From Neodiprion pinetum (lineage: Eukaryota > Arthropoda > Insecta > Hymenoptera > Diprionidae): a stretch of 64,000 bases of DNA. The stretch lies in assembly GCF_021155775.2 (NCBI RefSeq), contig NC_060232.1:22761922-22825921 (forward strand), written 5' to 3'. Both the position numbers and the translations under genes were made by a program. The notes under the pieces were generated by a model that saw only the letters and a list, made by a program, of their open reading frames with translations, did no database searches and was not told the origin of the DNA. Positions 13,378-27,422 of this stretch are shown here, in pieces; position 1 is the first letter of the stretch; each line of letters begins with the position of its first letter.

Positions 13378-13678
13378 ATGCCGTGAAATTAAAGTTGTTC
13401 AGCATTCTGTATCCATACGTCTAGGTACATAGCGTTAATCGTTAATCCGTGAATATATCAGCACGAGTGTTCAAAAAGTATCCGTAATTCGGATAAAATC
13501 ATTGGCAACGGTCACTAAACGCATAATACTGGTCAGTTTAAGCAACTGTTATGTGTGAAATATCCCACTTTAGAATGGTGATAACTATACGAAGACCCAA
13601 GCAAACTATACTTCACAATATGTCCTGATTTTTCGATCTGTCTCTCAGATAGGCTTTGGTTTAAATTTCAACTTAATA

Positions 13679-14105
13679 CACTGAGAAAAATTTCACTTCT
13701 TATGGTAACTAGAAAAATTCAGTAAAACAGGTATCGTTAAAAAAACTGTTTGAATATTGTTGGAATTACGGGAAACGAGGTACGCGTAACCATTTTACGC
13801 TATTGTCGATTCTTTTTTGGTAATTGCAACGCAAAATTAGTTTGTGAGGTTTACTCTACTTTTTTAGTTAAATAAGACTTTAACGTCAATTTATTGTTGC
13901 ACAAGCATTAAATTTTCGCAACAGTTACAAGAAAATATAGTAATAGCGAACGTAATGAGAAATAATAGTAACGGATACTAGACTTTCTGGTAACAGTTAG
14001 AAAACTAATTTTCATTTTGTACCTAGAACTATATTTTTTGATTGTGGTAAAAATGAAAATAGTTAAGGACTGAGCGGTAACCGGAACTCAAAATTTCTCT
14101 CAATG
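13679..14105 (+). mobile_element. MITE family A, complete 427 bp copy
   Basis: The element starts CACTGAGAAAAATTT and ends AAATTTCTCTCAATG, so the ends are inverted repeats of about 15 bases with a few mismatches. It is flanked by TA on both sides (13677-13678 and 14106-14107), as expected for a Tc1/mariner-type target duplication. There is no coding capacity, so it is non-autonomous. Related copies lie at 12955-13377, 58393-58720 (reverse) and 8801-8850. Confidence 0.8.
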
Positions 14106-17100
14106 TATACAATTTATATAATTCCGAATAGTACTTGAAGTATATCAGTACGATTTCTACGAGCTATTTCGACTACCTGAAAAATGATAATCTTACCTAG
14201 TAATTTGCAATCGAAATGTATTAATTTTTTTCCGATCACAGTATCGTCTTATACATAATCTGTGTTTGGCAACTTAAATTCGGACGAAGATCAGCGGCAA
14301 TTTCGCTGGAAAATTTGCTGATATTCACACTCGGCTGCAATGTTTTGTCCTGATTCTTACTGTACAAGTTATTGGGTGTGGTAGAAGGTAAATATTTCAC
14401 AATCACCATTTGGTGGAAATACATTAGTAACAGAAATGCGTTCTTCGTGTCTACCAAAGAGCTCAGACTGTCGATTATAAATTCGGAAGTAGCGCCTGCG
14501 ACAAACTTCTCCCAGAAATGTTTTTATTAGGTAAAGTCTGCAAATCCCAGGTGACAATTTTAAACGATAAGGTAAAATTTGCCACATTTTTACGATCACT
14601 CGGTCCCCGGCTGTACGCAGGTAATAAAGTTAACAATGAGCGAAAACGTCCGCGGTATAATTACTTTACGACAGGCATACATAGGGTCGAGGTTCGAGGG
14701 TCCGACGGAGTCCCTTGCTGCGAATATAACCCACTAATTGCTTCCAATATTTGCGCACGAAAAGGACTCTAAATAGTCACACGGAAAAAACCTAATTCGA
14801 TCAGGTTAATATGGACGAGGATGAGTCGCCCACGTTTCTTATTATTGACGGGCAATCGAGGCGTAAAACCTCAATAAAACAAAATTCGGGTTTACGATGT
14901 ACATTTTTTCAATTTCTTGAACCGTACTCCGATTCTTCGAATTTAAATGTTTCCTTTTCCACCTCTCGGCTGAACTTCATCGTAAATTCACGCTTTTGGT
15001 CTACCCTTGATTGCAGATGACTTGTTGGGTCGATGCCAAGTAGGTCACTCGATTTTGGAACCACACCTGTCGACTGTTCAACAGAAGCTTTTGGCACTGG
15101 AAAATAATTCACGATCTTTCCAATCATAATTATATGACCAACAATTTTGCATATACAAAAATAGAATATAACTGTAAGACGAAAAATTATGATTTATTTG
15201 AAACGTAAGCTTTAAAAAAATTCCACATACCATGAAATTCAATTAGCACAACTTCATTCATTTACATTACATGTTTAATTTTAAACGGGATGTTATTGGG
15301 CTTTTTTTGAAATCGGTTGTTCTAGGTGTAAAAAAAAAAAGTTAAAATTGAATGATCATGAACCGAAAGTTTAGTAATGACCAAATATTTAGAATTTCGG
15401 ACAAAATAGATAAATCATACCGGAGTATTTGAAAAATATGTACCTGTTAAAACTCATTTGTACAAATTTAGTGCCGTTAGTAATAGCTGAAATGTAATTA
15501 ATTTAACTTTCCACGAATTTGTCAAATGAAGTACCAAGAAAAAAACAAACGTTTCAAACAACCTGAATTCAACTATTGCTGAGAATTTCACCTCTTTGAC
15601 AAGTGACCTACAGAAAAATAATAAGATTAAGATGAGAGGTAATAAAAGAAACTGAGGTCTTTAATTAACAGTAGAAGACAGGCGGATTGATTTTTTTGAA
15701 GAATGGAACCCAACCCGTTCACTTTGACTTAAAATATTGACTCAGAATGCCTTTATTTTAGTAAAGAAACACTTTTTGGACGATTTTGAAATGTTGTGGA
15801 CGTGTTTCCGAAATTGATTTTTTTTTCAACATTGCGTACTTCTCGCAATGTCAGGACAGTTCTACAAAATTAATAACGGAAATTGATTCGTTAGAAAATT
15901 TCACCCCCATTTCATAAAGTCGACAATTATTTAATATGCAGTATATCTCAAGAAAATCGTAAAAAACGAAAATCAAGACTGTACATTATAGTGTAGAAAA
16001 AAGCGAATGGATTAAAAACGTACAATCATTTGAGTATTCAATGATCGAATAACACCTTTGCGGCAAAATGACATCCGCATGCATTGCCATCCAGTTTTCC
16101 CCTTTCCTTCTCGGACTTGATCGCCGGCAACCGAGTATAATTGAAAACAGCACGTTGCCCAGGGAACCTCGCTAATGGGTTTTCCCTTTCGGGTTACGAG
16201 GTGAGGCTAATGAAAATACAAATTGAGTATCTTAGATCGGGCCGATCTCGAATGCGGAAGTTGTTGGCTCGGCTATACGGGGCCCACAGTTAGAAAGGGG
16301 GCTGAAAAATTCGTGTATACGAGAAAAAAAAAAAAACGACGGAAAAAAGGAGGACGAAGAAGAAAAAGACAAAAGAAAAGCAGCTTGCCGATGCGCGCAG
16401 AGCCGGTCCTAACGGGATCCTAGAAATCACCACCACCAGCGCCCCTGCATCAGACGGGTATAAAAAATGGGATGAAAAAAACTATACCGAAAAAAGAAAA
16501 GCGCCAAGAATACCTTCAACCCTTCCGCATGCCAGCGATGGCCATTTGGAGAAAGGCCACCTCTAATTCAACCCGTCTGTTGCCACTCCCGCTAGAGATC
16601 CTTGGACCCGAGGATCGAGGTTCCCAGGCCTTCCCGGGAGACTGAAAATCAGAATTCGCCTTCCCACCCGACTACTCGTTTCCTGTGTCCCCCTCTGAAC
16701 CCGCGCGCCCTCACGGTTCTCGCCACGTCACACGCCTTCGTCCCGCACGTCGATCCTCGAAAAATGTTAAAAATTTCCTCCATACGAACGGAGAGCGGAG
16801 ACGAGATAAGAGCGAGTTCCAGGCTGGTTATCGGGGCGGTGGATTCATGTTTGGAAAACCCGCGTCTACACCGGTTTGTAATGTCTTTTGAATACCGGAA
16901 GGTTGCACCGTGCCGTTGTACCGTTTGGATAATTCCTGAAAGCGTTACGACCTACGAATCTTTCTGCAGGACGTCATTTTCGGTTTTCATAACCCGGATG
17001 CAACTTTGCGCGAAGAATTTTTACGTGATCTAATATTATCGAATGATAATAATATCGTAGTTGATACAGAACATCGGTTTGGTAAAATCTTTGCCATATC

Positions 17101-19489
17101 TACAACTAGTCACAAAAACTGTTACAGTCAATCAAATATTCCGTTTGCACACGGACTTGTTGTACCCGGAACATTCGAGTTTCTCAAAGCATTTTAGTCA
17201 CTAATGCAACAATTCCTCAGTAACAATAACGATGTTGGTGTACCTGTGAAAACAGTTACCTGTAATCATAGCAGATAATAATACAATTAGAGATTCTGTG
17301 TCCATTATTATGTACGATACGTCGCGTTTATCTATTCACGGAATCCATGGACCATGTTTATAGCTTTATTTTTCCTCCTTTATCTGCATAGAAATTGTCC
17401 CATAGCGTCACGGTCCGTTGATGACTCTGGTTACTCAGGAAAACTGTTGAAAGCAGCTCGTTTGACCATGCGACGATCGGTTCTTGAAACAATGTATCCA
17501 CGGCTTACACGCGACAAAGGAAAACAAGGGTCAGAAATGACCGGGAGGTGGGAAAGGGAAGAGATGCGGGACTGAAACCTTGCGAGGCAAAGTGCTTCTC
17601 CCAAACCATCAATCTATGTCATTTGAGCGGTTGAACCTGTCACAGCCAGCGCTAACACATCCTGACCGATCGACGGATATCCCGCTCTATTGGTGGTCCG
17701 AGAGCTCCATTTCACTAATACGCAACCCATTAATTATTAACGTTCCTGCTAATCGTGCGTACGGCACAAAGTGCTGTGTCTAGACGTCTCCAATGGATAA
17801 ACTGGATGACCTTGTTGAATTCATTCATCATTCACCCCCGCAGATCGACACTTCCATTGCTAGGAAGCGTTTGCAGCTTTCGAAATAAGGATCATTTAAA
17901 AAACTGCAAGGATGCGCGCCGCTGGTCGACCGCAGTAACGTAGCCTGGAAAAGTCGCTGGAACTGGAATTGTCCCGTTTCAATTGCGGTTCCTAACTTTT
18001 TCAACGCGCCGTTTCCGTGGCTGTATTTTTCACTCAGTTTTCATGATAACAGACGGATGGAGTCGCTCAAGCAGGCGAAGGTGCGTTTCGCACGGGGCTT
18101 CAGGTTCGCCGATAAATCGAATGGCCTGCGGAGCAGTGGCTGGGAAGTCGGGCGACAGAGTCGGCGATTATAATCGCGAGAGAAAGGTCGAGGGGGTCTC
18201 AGAACAATACGCTACTTGTTAAATGGTACAACAAATTCCTTCGGAGATGCTGTAGATACACGACGTGATAACATTCAGAGAAATGGTCTCCATTTCTCTT
18301 TCATCCTTGCTTCGGGCGGCGCGGCTGCCTGGACATCTCAATAATTCCTTTCCGCTTGCGCTAGTTTATTGTCGGTCTTGATTTTTCGTAACGCGAAACG
18401 TGGTGCTTTATGAGGAACCCTTCGACGAAGGGCCACGCGCAGCTTTCTTCGGACCTTTCCCAGTTTTTCCTCATTCAGTGTGCCACTGATGCTCTACCCA
18501 TTGGTGTGAAGGAATTTTATTTACCATCCACTTTATACGGAAACGTGTCTTCTGGATATACCATTTTTTTAATATCCACAAACATTCCCGTCTATAAACA
18601 CTTCCAAATTCGTCATCAAGTTGTCACGATGTTGTTCTTTATAAAATTCGGATCGCATGCTCTTTTACATATAAGTCATCCGTTGTTCTATTTCCCACTT
18701 TGTATGACTCGTTTGCCTCACCCCAAAACACCGAGCCTTAAGTCGTGGCGCACCAAATTCCTTACGCACGATTTATCCTCAGACTCGGGATATTATACGG
18801 CGAACATATAAAGAAAAGGTGGCAGGTCCTGGACAGTGGTATGCGACCAGAAATTAGGATTAAAAATACATAAAGTTCAATGGTCCGTGTATGATTGCTG
18901 TACAGCAGATAAATGCCGTGATCACAGATATACCGACTTATACCGATAATGCTTTTTTTGGATTTTATGCGTTCCTAATCTCAACCGTTTGTCACATACC
19001 GCTGTTCAGTCTTTAGAATGCCAGCTACTTTTTATCTGTCAGAATTTTCGTCACTGTGACATTTGCTGAAAGAGCAAAGAGCAACGTCGTGCAGGTAAAA
19101 CTTAATCAAGGACTGTGGACGATGAAAATAAAAATGTTAAAAAAAAAAAAAAAAATCATTACTAACGTAGTACGTTTTATTTATTTACATGATATCCTTC
19201 GGCTGGATTGTTGCGCGTATAAAATTCTACACGGTCTGGGTCATGCTAGTTTTTACGGATCCGAAATTCTTACCTGCGAAGCTTTCTTCTATGCGGGACA
19301 CTGCACCAGGCGATTATATAAAAGATCGAGACAATGTGAACCGCGGACTGCTCCGATTCTTCCTGGATTTTCTGTGTGTATACACGAGCGTTTTTATACG
19401 TATATAAGTTTTTTTTCACTATGGGACTTTTCTTTTCCTCGTACACGTATAATATATAATATCCTCCTAGTTCCATGCAGCTTTCAATC

Positions 19490-19530
19490 CACCTCCTTCT
19501 CCTCCTCCTCCTTCTCCTCCACCTCCTCGT
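19490..19530. repeat. CTC/CTT pyrimidine tract
   Basis: About 40 bases of nearly pure pyrimidine (cctccttctcctcct pattern) on the plus strand. Confidence 0.85.
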
Positions 19531-20049
19531 CCTCTTTCCCTATCCTTGCACTCTGCCGCAGCACCATTTCAACGCTTCTTTGCTATATGCATTTTTTCAC
19601 GCACGGAACCGGATCATATGTTAGAATTAAATTGCATTCAGTCGAGCAGAGCTTAGAGCTTGGGGTGCAAGGAGAGGAGAGAAGGAGATAGAAGAGCGCT
19701 GAAAAAATATTTACTTGGGACCATCTGCGGCGCTATTCGCCGTCCGAATTTCTCCCGGATCTCTCCACCGCCTTCCATCTCGTCACCCTGGTTTTCATGT
19801 ATTCAAGCCGAGTTATACATGTGAGACTTGAATCGCCGCTCTTCGACCAAATCTTCATATCCGATCAGCGTAGCGAAGATCTGTCAAAAATGCTGAGGAC
19901 GAGCCTTGGGTCTTGGGAGTAGAAATTTTTAAGTTAAATTTTTTGATTTATCACGCAAACGGTGATTGATCAGACATCAAACGGCGGACAAAACGCAGGG
20001 GATACGTGGCTGAAAAACTGATGCTGTGGTTTTTTTTCCCTTTTATTCT

Positions 20050-20720
20050 GCTTTTATTGTCGTTTTTTTTTTTTTTTTTTTTTTCTTCTACAGTCCTCTT
20101 CCCCGCGGTGTTATACTTCTCTCGTCTTTTTTTTTTTTTTAAGCGAGCAAAGATCCGCGCACCATACACGGAAGGGATGAAAAGACGAGAGGGAGGCGGT
20201 GAATCTGGCCTTATGTGAGTGCCATCCACCCTCTTCGACATATCTTCGAGGATGCTGCGCGGAACTGCGAAGGAGAAAAAACAAATAAAAAAACAAAAAA
20301 AAAAAAAAAAAATACACGTAAGCCAAAAAACAGCATAAATATGTAATAGAAATAGGATCCTGGTGCACCGAGTGCGGCAGTCTATTCTTTGATATCGAAA
20401 GCATCCGTGCGACGAGGGGGGCCAACGTGCGCGGTGGAAAGATGAGAAAGAGAAAGAAGGAAGGGGAAGGAATTCTCCCCATAGCAGAATCGCTTCCGGA
20501 CATGTGACGGGGCAGCTCGAGCGCGCGCTTCCGTGTTTCCCTCTTTTTTTTTTTTTTTTTTTTGCACCGGTTATAATTTTTTTCCACCATTTTTTCCCAG
20601 CACCGTATCCTTCTTTTTTGACTTATTATTAACGGGACTTCTGCTTTTCCGTAAAACGCGTTTAATAGCTTTGTGCGGTCGGTAAAATAAGGATCGGGGA
20701 AATGGAAAGAAAAAAAAAAA
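20050..20720. repeat. cluster of poly-A/poly-T tracts
   Basis: Homopolymer runs of 12 or more lie near 20064-20083, 20128-20141, 20295-20311, 20545-20563 and 20711-20722. Some are T on the plus strand and some A. They create long artefactual lysine or phenylalanine ORFs. Confidence 0.9.
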
Positions 20721-22963
20721 AAGGGAAAAGGAAAAGGAAGAAAATAAAATACGTAGAGATACTCAGCTTGTGGCTAAACAAATATCAGGATTGTTTTTGT
20801 GCAATATAAATAGACGAAGGCCAATTGCAGATGATGGGGAGTTGTGCGTGCGGCATGCTGTTGATACTGCTGCATTTAGTTCCACGAACATCTGAGTAAA
20901 GCGTTCGTACACTGTTAAAAATTTCCGTATGGAACTTTCTACGCTGTATTGGAAGGTTTATTCGGACACGGAAGAGTGAATTCACCACACATTTACCGAT
21001 TATTCAATTTACAAGTACAATAAACTTCCTACGCAATTTAGTAAATTTAAATTACTTTTTTCATGTTTTTTCCATCAATTTTATTTAAATCAAACATTTT
21101 CATTGTAAATTCAATACAAATACATAGTGATTTACGTCGCTACACCGAATTTTGTAAATTTGCAGCCTCGTTTCGACAATGTACGTACGGCTATAAATAA
21201 ATATGAAAAGAATTATTCACCTTTGGTAATGAAGTCTGGATTGGGGCTGATTTATGTTATAGAATTTATGGCAAGACGAAAATTCAAATGTACTAAATAG
21301 GGCGATTGCGCTAACAAAGTAATGAGAAAAACTAAGAAAAATAAATATTACGTAAGACTATGGACATGTGTTTGAGCAGCATGGAAGACTTTTATTCGTT
21401 TTCAACAGTTTTCATTATTAATCAATGTCTGAATTTTTAGCGTGGGCATATATGAAAAATATGACGGATGTCATGAAAGCCAATGGTTATTAAATTATTG
21501 CTTTTCGTGTCTTGATGAAACAGATTAGTATATTGCAACTCAGACCACAGACAATATTCAAAGTTTATTTAGGGAATATTCAATTATTCATTGGTCAAAT
21601 TGGTCACCCCACAGTATCTGGTACTTACAGACTAAAAAAAATAGTTCCTCAATTACGCGTATACGATTTAAGAAATTTACTTTGTTAGAGCAGTGTTGAA
21701 AACTTTCGAGACACTTTTGTACTATATTCCCTGTGGATGAAACGTATTTTTGCAGATTTAACTGATTTTTATATGGCTGGATCTGCCACAACGAAGAAAA
21801 TTAAGGAAAATTTTTCGGCAGAGGAAAACAATGAAACAAAATTGGTGTTTTGAAGATTTTATCTCATTGTTTTCTTTTCCTTTCAAGCCACATCTTATGT
21901 TCGTATGTTGAGCTTCAATTGTGACACCACTAATTTGATAATCGACATTCTCTCTAAACAACCATAACATCACTCACAAATTTTGAAAATTTAATTCTTC
22001 AATGAAATATCGGAGAAAACTCATAGAAACGGAGTCGCGCACTTGGAATGAACGGCGGGTTTTTTTGCGCTCGGGAACGCCGCGTATGTTGTATTTAATC
22101 GTATCCTAAAAAACTATTAGACGGTCCACTCTGAAATTGTTATGAGATATTCCATGGACTATGAAGAACATTTTAATCATTGAAAAAACGGTCTTAGAGC
22201 GGTCCACTTTTCGTAGATACTATTTGTTTCAAAGAATCGCATATTTGTTGTATAAATAAACAAAGCAATTTCTACATTTATTGCCACACGCAAAGCTTAA
22301 GTGATTATGGACCTTCTCTGAAAACGTCGTTTTATCTATTAAATTTTTCACAAACTAGAAGCATTTGAAGAAAGTTTGATTTTTAATTACAATTAAACGA
22401 TCTGTGGAGAATTCAGTTACGAATAAAATCAGCTATAGTTCACGCGAATCAATAAACAATATGAATTTTTTCGTGAACAGTGGAATGATGAGATTCCTAT
22501 GATGCAGTTTAGATAACGAGGTGTTCACAGTCAGATCTCAGTATCTCAACATTTTCGCCTCCATCGCGTGAAATTTCATAGTCGAATGCAACTAGATTAG
22601 CTTGAGTGAGGCTATTTGAAGCTTTGTTTGGTCACGTTATTGTTTCAACATTTTTTCAACCCGACTGTACGCCTAATAAATCCATAAAATGCAATAATAT
22701 TTTCGAAATTCGATTTCACGTTCCCGATCTGACAGCCAGAGTTGAATGCATGCGTGCGAACTGTTATGTGGTGTAAGTTAATGACGGATACTCGTGAAAG
22801 GTGGGCGACTAATTTGTTCTTCTTGGACGAAACTCGTCGGGATCGTAATAAGGTGATTTTTTGTGTCTGATTTTTCACGTAAGATCGGCAGGATCGAAGT
22901 CCGCGCCGTGAGAACGTAGTGATTATGTGAGAATAGGGGAGGAGAGGCTGCGGTGGGAGAGGA

Positions 22964-23170
22964 TCAGGAATAAGCGGTTCCCGGGGGATGATGGGTGTCG
23001 GAGCTGGAAGGGTTGCGGAATATATTCGGGACCGCAGGTAACGTAGTTATAGAAGATCCCGACAAGATATTAGGCAATAGCATTTCCCTCGCACGAATCT
23101 GCCATGACGTCACCTCCCCTTCCGCTTCCTCCTCGCTTGGCTCCAAATCAGACACGATCTTTCCAAGCTA
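22964..23170 (-). other. possible minus-strand exon or chance ORF
   Basis: A minus-strand reading frame follows a CTAG that could act as an acceptor (about 23169-23170) and runs to a TGA at 22964. Its start is acidic (SDLEPSEEEAEGEV) and it ends in a Ser/Pro/His-rich tail. The codon composition looks protein-like, but there is no ATG at the start and no recognisable domain. A palindromic TGACGTCA lies at 23105-23112 inside it, which might equally make this a regulatory region. Confidence 0.2.
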
Positions 23171-23171
23171 G

Positions 23172-26100
23172 ACGGACGAGTCTCGATCCTTATTTTTCAG
23201 CCACGGCCACACGGTGAGTTGTGGATCGTGGATTTTTACTTGTTGCGGGGAAGGGATCGCAGAGGAAGAAGAAAGACATTCTCGTATCCGCGTTACCGAG
23301 TTGGGGACCCGTGTTTTTTGTAAGTACGCATCATGTTCGCAACTTTTTATTTATGCATGCGACTCAGGCACTCAAATTTTACTTGCGTATGGTTCAAATT
23401 ATATGCTTAACAAAAATTGTTTCACTGTTGCCGATAAAAATAGTACTATCGAGGACTCTTGAAAAATTGATGCGTTTCTGAGAAAAATAAGCTTAGGTGT
23501 ATGTGTAATGAATGATCCTTCAAGGTTGTATGCAAATTTGAGGAATAATTTATTGACGGTATATTATAAGGTGCAGTTTGTTCTCACCTTGAAAAAAAAT
23601 CGATTCTGGAAATTCGTTATAGAATGATACTTCGACGAATGAGATTATATCTTAACATAATTTGGTAGATCATTAAAGTTGTCAAGCGAATTAATTAATT
23701 CTTCAAACTTGCCGTTCTGATTAAATGAGTGTATAGAATAATGAGGGAAGTTGACCTAACCTGCTTTTGATTGAATTATTTCAACCGAGTCTTTAAATTT
23801 TTAAATCATCAATATTTTGAGAAAATAGTAAAATGTGTTTTCGAAATTTGGACAAGTTTTTAAACTTTAGGTGAAACCAAAGCTCAGCTGCAATCGCGAC
23901 GTCATTTTGTATAAGAATACATTGTATTTTTACTGACTTCAATTACTGGCAATTTTTTATTCGAATACGCATGGTAATTTTCATTAATTGCGGATCGTTT
24001 TTTTCTTCAAATTCCCACATATTGTATTTATTCACTCACCAGTGGCCACTTATATTTATTTATAGCTTAGAAACTGTGGGTATTAAATCACGAACGTATC
24101 CAGGTACTTATTTTATATGATTACAAATATTACGATATTCTGGAAAAAAATATTTGACAACGCTTTAAACTTTTTGCGCGATATCAATATTTGAAACCCC
24201 AGAATTGGAGAATCAAAATCTTAAAACACGTAAATTTACAACATTTTGAAATGGCCAAATTCCCACTGAAAATTAGGTATCCAAGATTTATAAATTCAAA
24301 GGTTGACTAAATATATTCTACCGAAGTATAATATACTAATTTTCTCTTCATAGTTACCAATCGAACGATAAAATTTGAATAACTGTTCACCAAAACTCGA
24401 GATTCAACTGACATGAATGAATCGTTACGGAAAAATAATTAAAAATACATCGATTACTCGTATACCTGGGGGTGTGAAAGTTGGAAAACTCGTACGATCT
24501 TTTGCTTTAAACCCTTCGAAATTTAAGGTAAACAACTTCTCTGCATTCCCGCAATGTGAACAAAGCGAAGTATTTTTGTTTCCCTCGTTAATTACAGTTA
24601 TAAAGGTACGTACGTTACAGCAGTAATTAGGTGGGTCGACTTAGCGTGGCGCCAGTAATTACCATATTAATACCAAGGTGATCACCAATAATTTCGGAAT
24701 TCACTGAAGCGGAACTGTCAAACTATTCCTCGTCGCCTTCGTCGCAGATTGCCGGAAATTTTCTAGTCCCTGTACGATCGGTACGAACCTAAAAGACCGT
24801 AAGCGCATTCCTCGGATGAATTATAAGCTTAGCTGTATTTCTGCATTCGTCGATGACCTCGGCTTTTCTCTCACTTTCATCTCCTCTCTCTCTCTTTATC
24901 TTTTCTTCCTTATTCCCTCTCAATATCAAGGCGACACAACAATAATCGACACACGTCCTCACGCAATATTTTGACAAAACATCATGCGCGTCGCACGTTC
25001 GCTCCGGCATTGATGCAAGCTGTCCGAAAAATTCGTAATTTATTTTTTTTACCGATTTTCCTTGACTCGTCGAACATCCCGTTCCGTGGGAAATTCCCCG
25101 CCTGCAGTCTTTTATTTATCTTCGAATTTATTACAAATCCGACAAAACATCAAAATAATAGACAGCAGATGATCTAGTCGGCAATCAACACCGCGCGAGC
25201 TGCCATAAACGGCATTGGAAATTTGCTCGAGGGGCGTAAAACAAATATCTGCGAAAGGTGCAGAGACTCGACGACAAAGCAATAGACTTTATCCTAAGCG
25301 GCTTACGTCAGGTCGCCGGGTCTTACGTGGCGTTGACCATAGGGCATAGGTCAACCGACAGCTTAACCCTTTCCGCGCGATCTTCCCGTGCGGCAGTATA
25401 ACGCAGAGTATACATCCGAATATTATGCACAATTTCCCAATTGTCTACGAGTCGTAAAATTTCACCAACGGCTTTCTACGCTGCGGTTTTTTGCCGCCTT
25501 TCAACCGAAGAAAGGTGGAATTGCAAGCAATGGATAGAAAGGGTTACAGTTTTCTCGAATATAGCTGGGTCGAGGCCATATAATACTTTGGGCTCGGTTG
25601 GGGATACTGGATTTTGTATGGTGGTGAGGCAGGGTTTACTTTCGACTGGAAAATGCGCATACCGCGTTGGTTCACTGACCAAAAAACGGACTCGCACCTC
25701 GCCAAGGCTGCAGAGTTGCGGGGACCGAGTTAAGGTCGTTTATTTCAGAAAATACCATAAAGCGTACTCACTTTATAAGCGTCGGTCACCGACGTAAATA
25801 ACACGATTTATTTTGTTATAAACTCTCGAGTGACGCGTAAGCTTGCGATCCCGATGCAATTACATCCGCTGCAGGTGGAGCTGCCCGAACCGCGGATTGA
25901 GGCTGAATACAAGCTGCCGGTGAATAAGACCTGATTAAAGTTTTATCGCCGCCTTATCTCCGCCTGCTCCAATCACGTTTTTTGCGCGATGAATGTCTCG
26001 CATCTGCAACTTTTTATCGGTAAACGAGGTTCACCTTTTGCCTAAATCGAGCGTGGAATCGAGCTGCAGGATATCCTCGTGAGCATTGACGATTTTTCAA

Positions 26101-27422
26101 CGCGAATCGCTATCACCGCTTCGATCCACGAACGTTGATCTCTGATACCGTCAATTTGGAACACAGTCTTATCGGCATATCGGCCGATAGCGCCTCATCG
26201 TGACGTTGTGATAGTAGCGTAGGTAAGTGTACTTATCGCATGATGACAGCGCTTTTACTTTGGGGCCCAGCGAAGCGTCGTGAGCGCCCTATACTAAGCC
26301 AGGAGTGGTTAGCCTAGGAATTTCATAGTGAAGTATAAAAATGGAATAAAACTTCTCGAACTCGTACTCTGATTGGTCCCTTTTTTAAAACGCGTGGGTC
26401 GTTACCCTCGGCCACGAGAGTACCTTGGATAACTTCTATTTGCTTAACAGTCTGTAAGGTGGATATATGTAATTAAGGATCACACAGAGCTATTATACCC
26501 ATCGACGTACAGGCTCGTCGCATAAGGCCCAGATACTCTAGTCAAACCTAGCGCAAGCAGCCGAAAGAACGGTCAGATCTACACACAACAATCTTGGGAA
26601 AGAATACTTCGTTTGTTTCGATCAACGATCCATTAAACAATCAAATAAATATATATTTTTTTAAAGAATAATAAATATACATGTATAACTTACACACAAG
26701 ATCAGAGGAAGAACAGTGATAGATCGCTAAATACGTACAATTTGCTGAAAGTTTTCCTACTTTTTTTTTCACTTTCCTGCTTTTCTATACTCATATCCCT
26801 TTTTTTAAATTTTTTTTTTTATACGACTCTTCATTATGAACCAGTTATTTCATTGACCGCAGGATACAGATGCCGATTGTGTCCCACGGATCTCCGTCGG
26901 TACCCTAACTCATCGGATATTATAACTCTGAAAGGTGTGTTCTTTCTTATCGATGGTCAAGTATCTCGCTTTGCGCCTTTCTACAGGTTACCGGCAGCCG
27001 TCGGTATAACAGTGAGCGATCTGATACCGATCTATCTGCAACACGAATAGGCCTCTCAGCGCCTTGGTCGATAAGGGATCGGCATCTATACTTATCGTAG
27101 TTGATAGAAATATGTAATACGAAAAATCCAACACATCGGATAGTTTTGACTTGATATTCTTTGGTTCGATAGAAAATCGGGATCGCGTCTAGCGTGTCTC
27201 TAATAGTAAATATTTTTGGTATTTTTTTTTTTGTTACAAAACCAATGGACCTGAACCCTCTGCAATGTGTTACCGGTATCTTTGGCGATATCCGCATTTC
27301 TCAGCGGCTATCATATTGTTTGAGCAATAATTGTATAATCGAAGGCATCGTTCGTTGATAATAATCAATTTTAAACACACCGTTCACCGGTTCCAAACAA
27401 GCGCCGATTTGCTAACAGTTCC
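23172..27422. other. gene-free flank between the left region and the Osiris cluster
   Basis: I see no recognisable coding region. Moderately GC-rich patches lie at 25.2-26.3 kb, with no supported gene. This may contain the distal control DNA of the first Osiris gene, since nothing else lies nearby. Confidence 0.45.

Larger units (their letters stand above)
14108..22960. other. gene-free stretch with GC-richer core
   Basis: Between about 16.1 and 20.6 kb the sequence is GC-richer and carries several long ORFs, but they overlap each other, begin at non-ATG codons or run through homopolymer tracts. None has a recognisable domain. Purine-only and pyrimidine-only tracts occur at 16321-16380, 19490-19530 and 20440-20475, and runs of A or T of 12 or more recur between 19140 and 20720. 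A perfect 10-bp inverted repeat with a 3-base loop lies at 18277-18299. Promoter or regulatory DNA is possible; no gene is supported. Confidence 0.45.

Noticed and set aside
16602..17033. Plus-strand ORF of 143 codons
   Set aside because: It starts at TTG in GC-rich DNA. No motif, no promoter, and another overlapping ORF of similar length exists.
18277..18299. 10-bp inverted repeat with a 3-base loop
   Set aside because: Perfect arms (AGAGAAATGG / CCATTTCTCT) but too short and isolated to support a function.
19056..19691. Plus-strand ORF of 211 codons
   Set aside because: It starts at GTG, runs through a poly-A tract read as lysines and a pyrimidine tract read as Ser/Phe, and has no recognisable domain.
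20111..20590. Minus-strand ORF of 159 codons and overlapping lysine-rich ORFs
   Set aside because: They are produced by homopolymer A/T tracts. Composition is dominated by Lys or Phe runs and the frames overlap each other.
25441..25797. Plus-strand ORF of 118 codons
   Set aside because: It starts at TTG and has an antisense ORF of similar quality. No recognisable protein feature.
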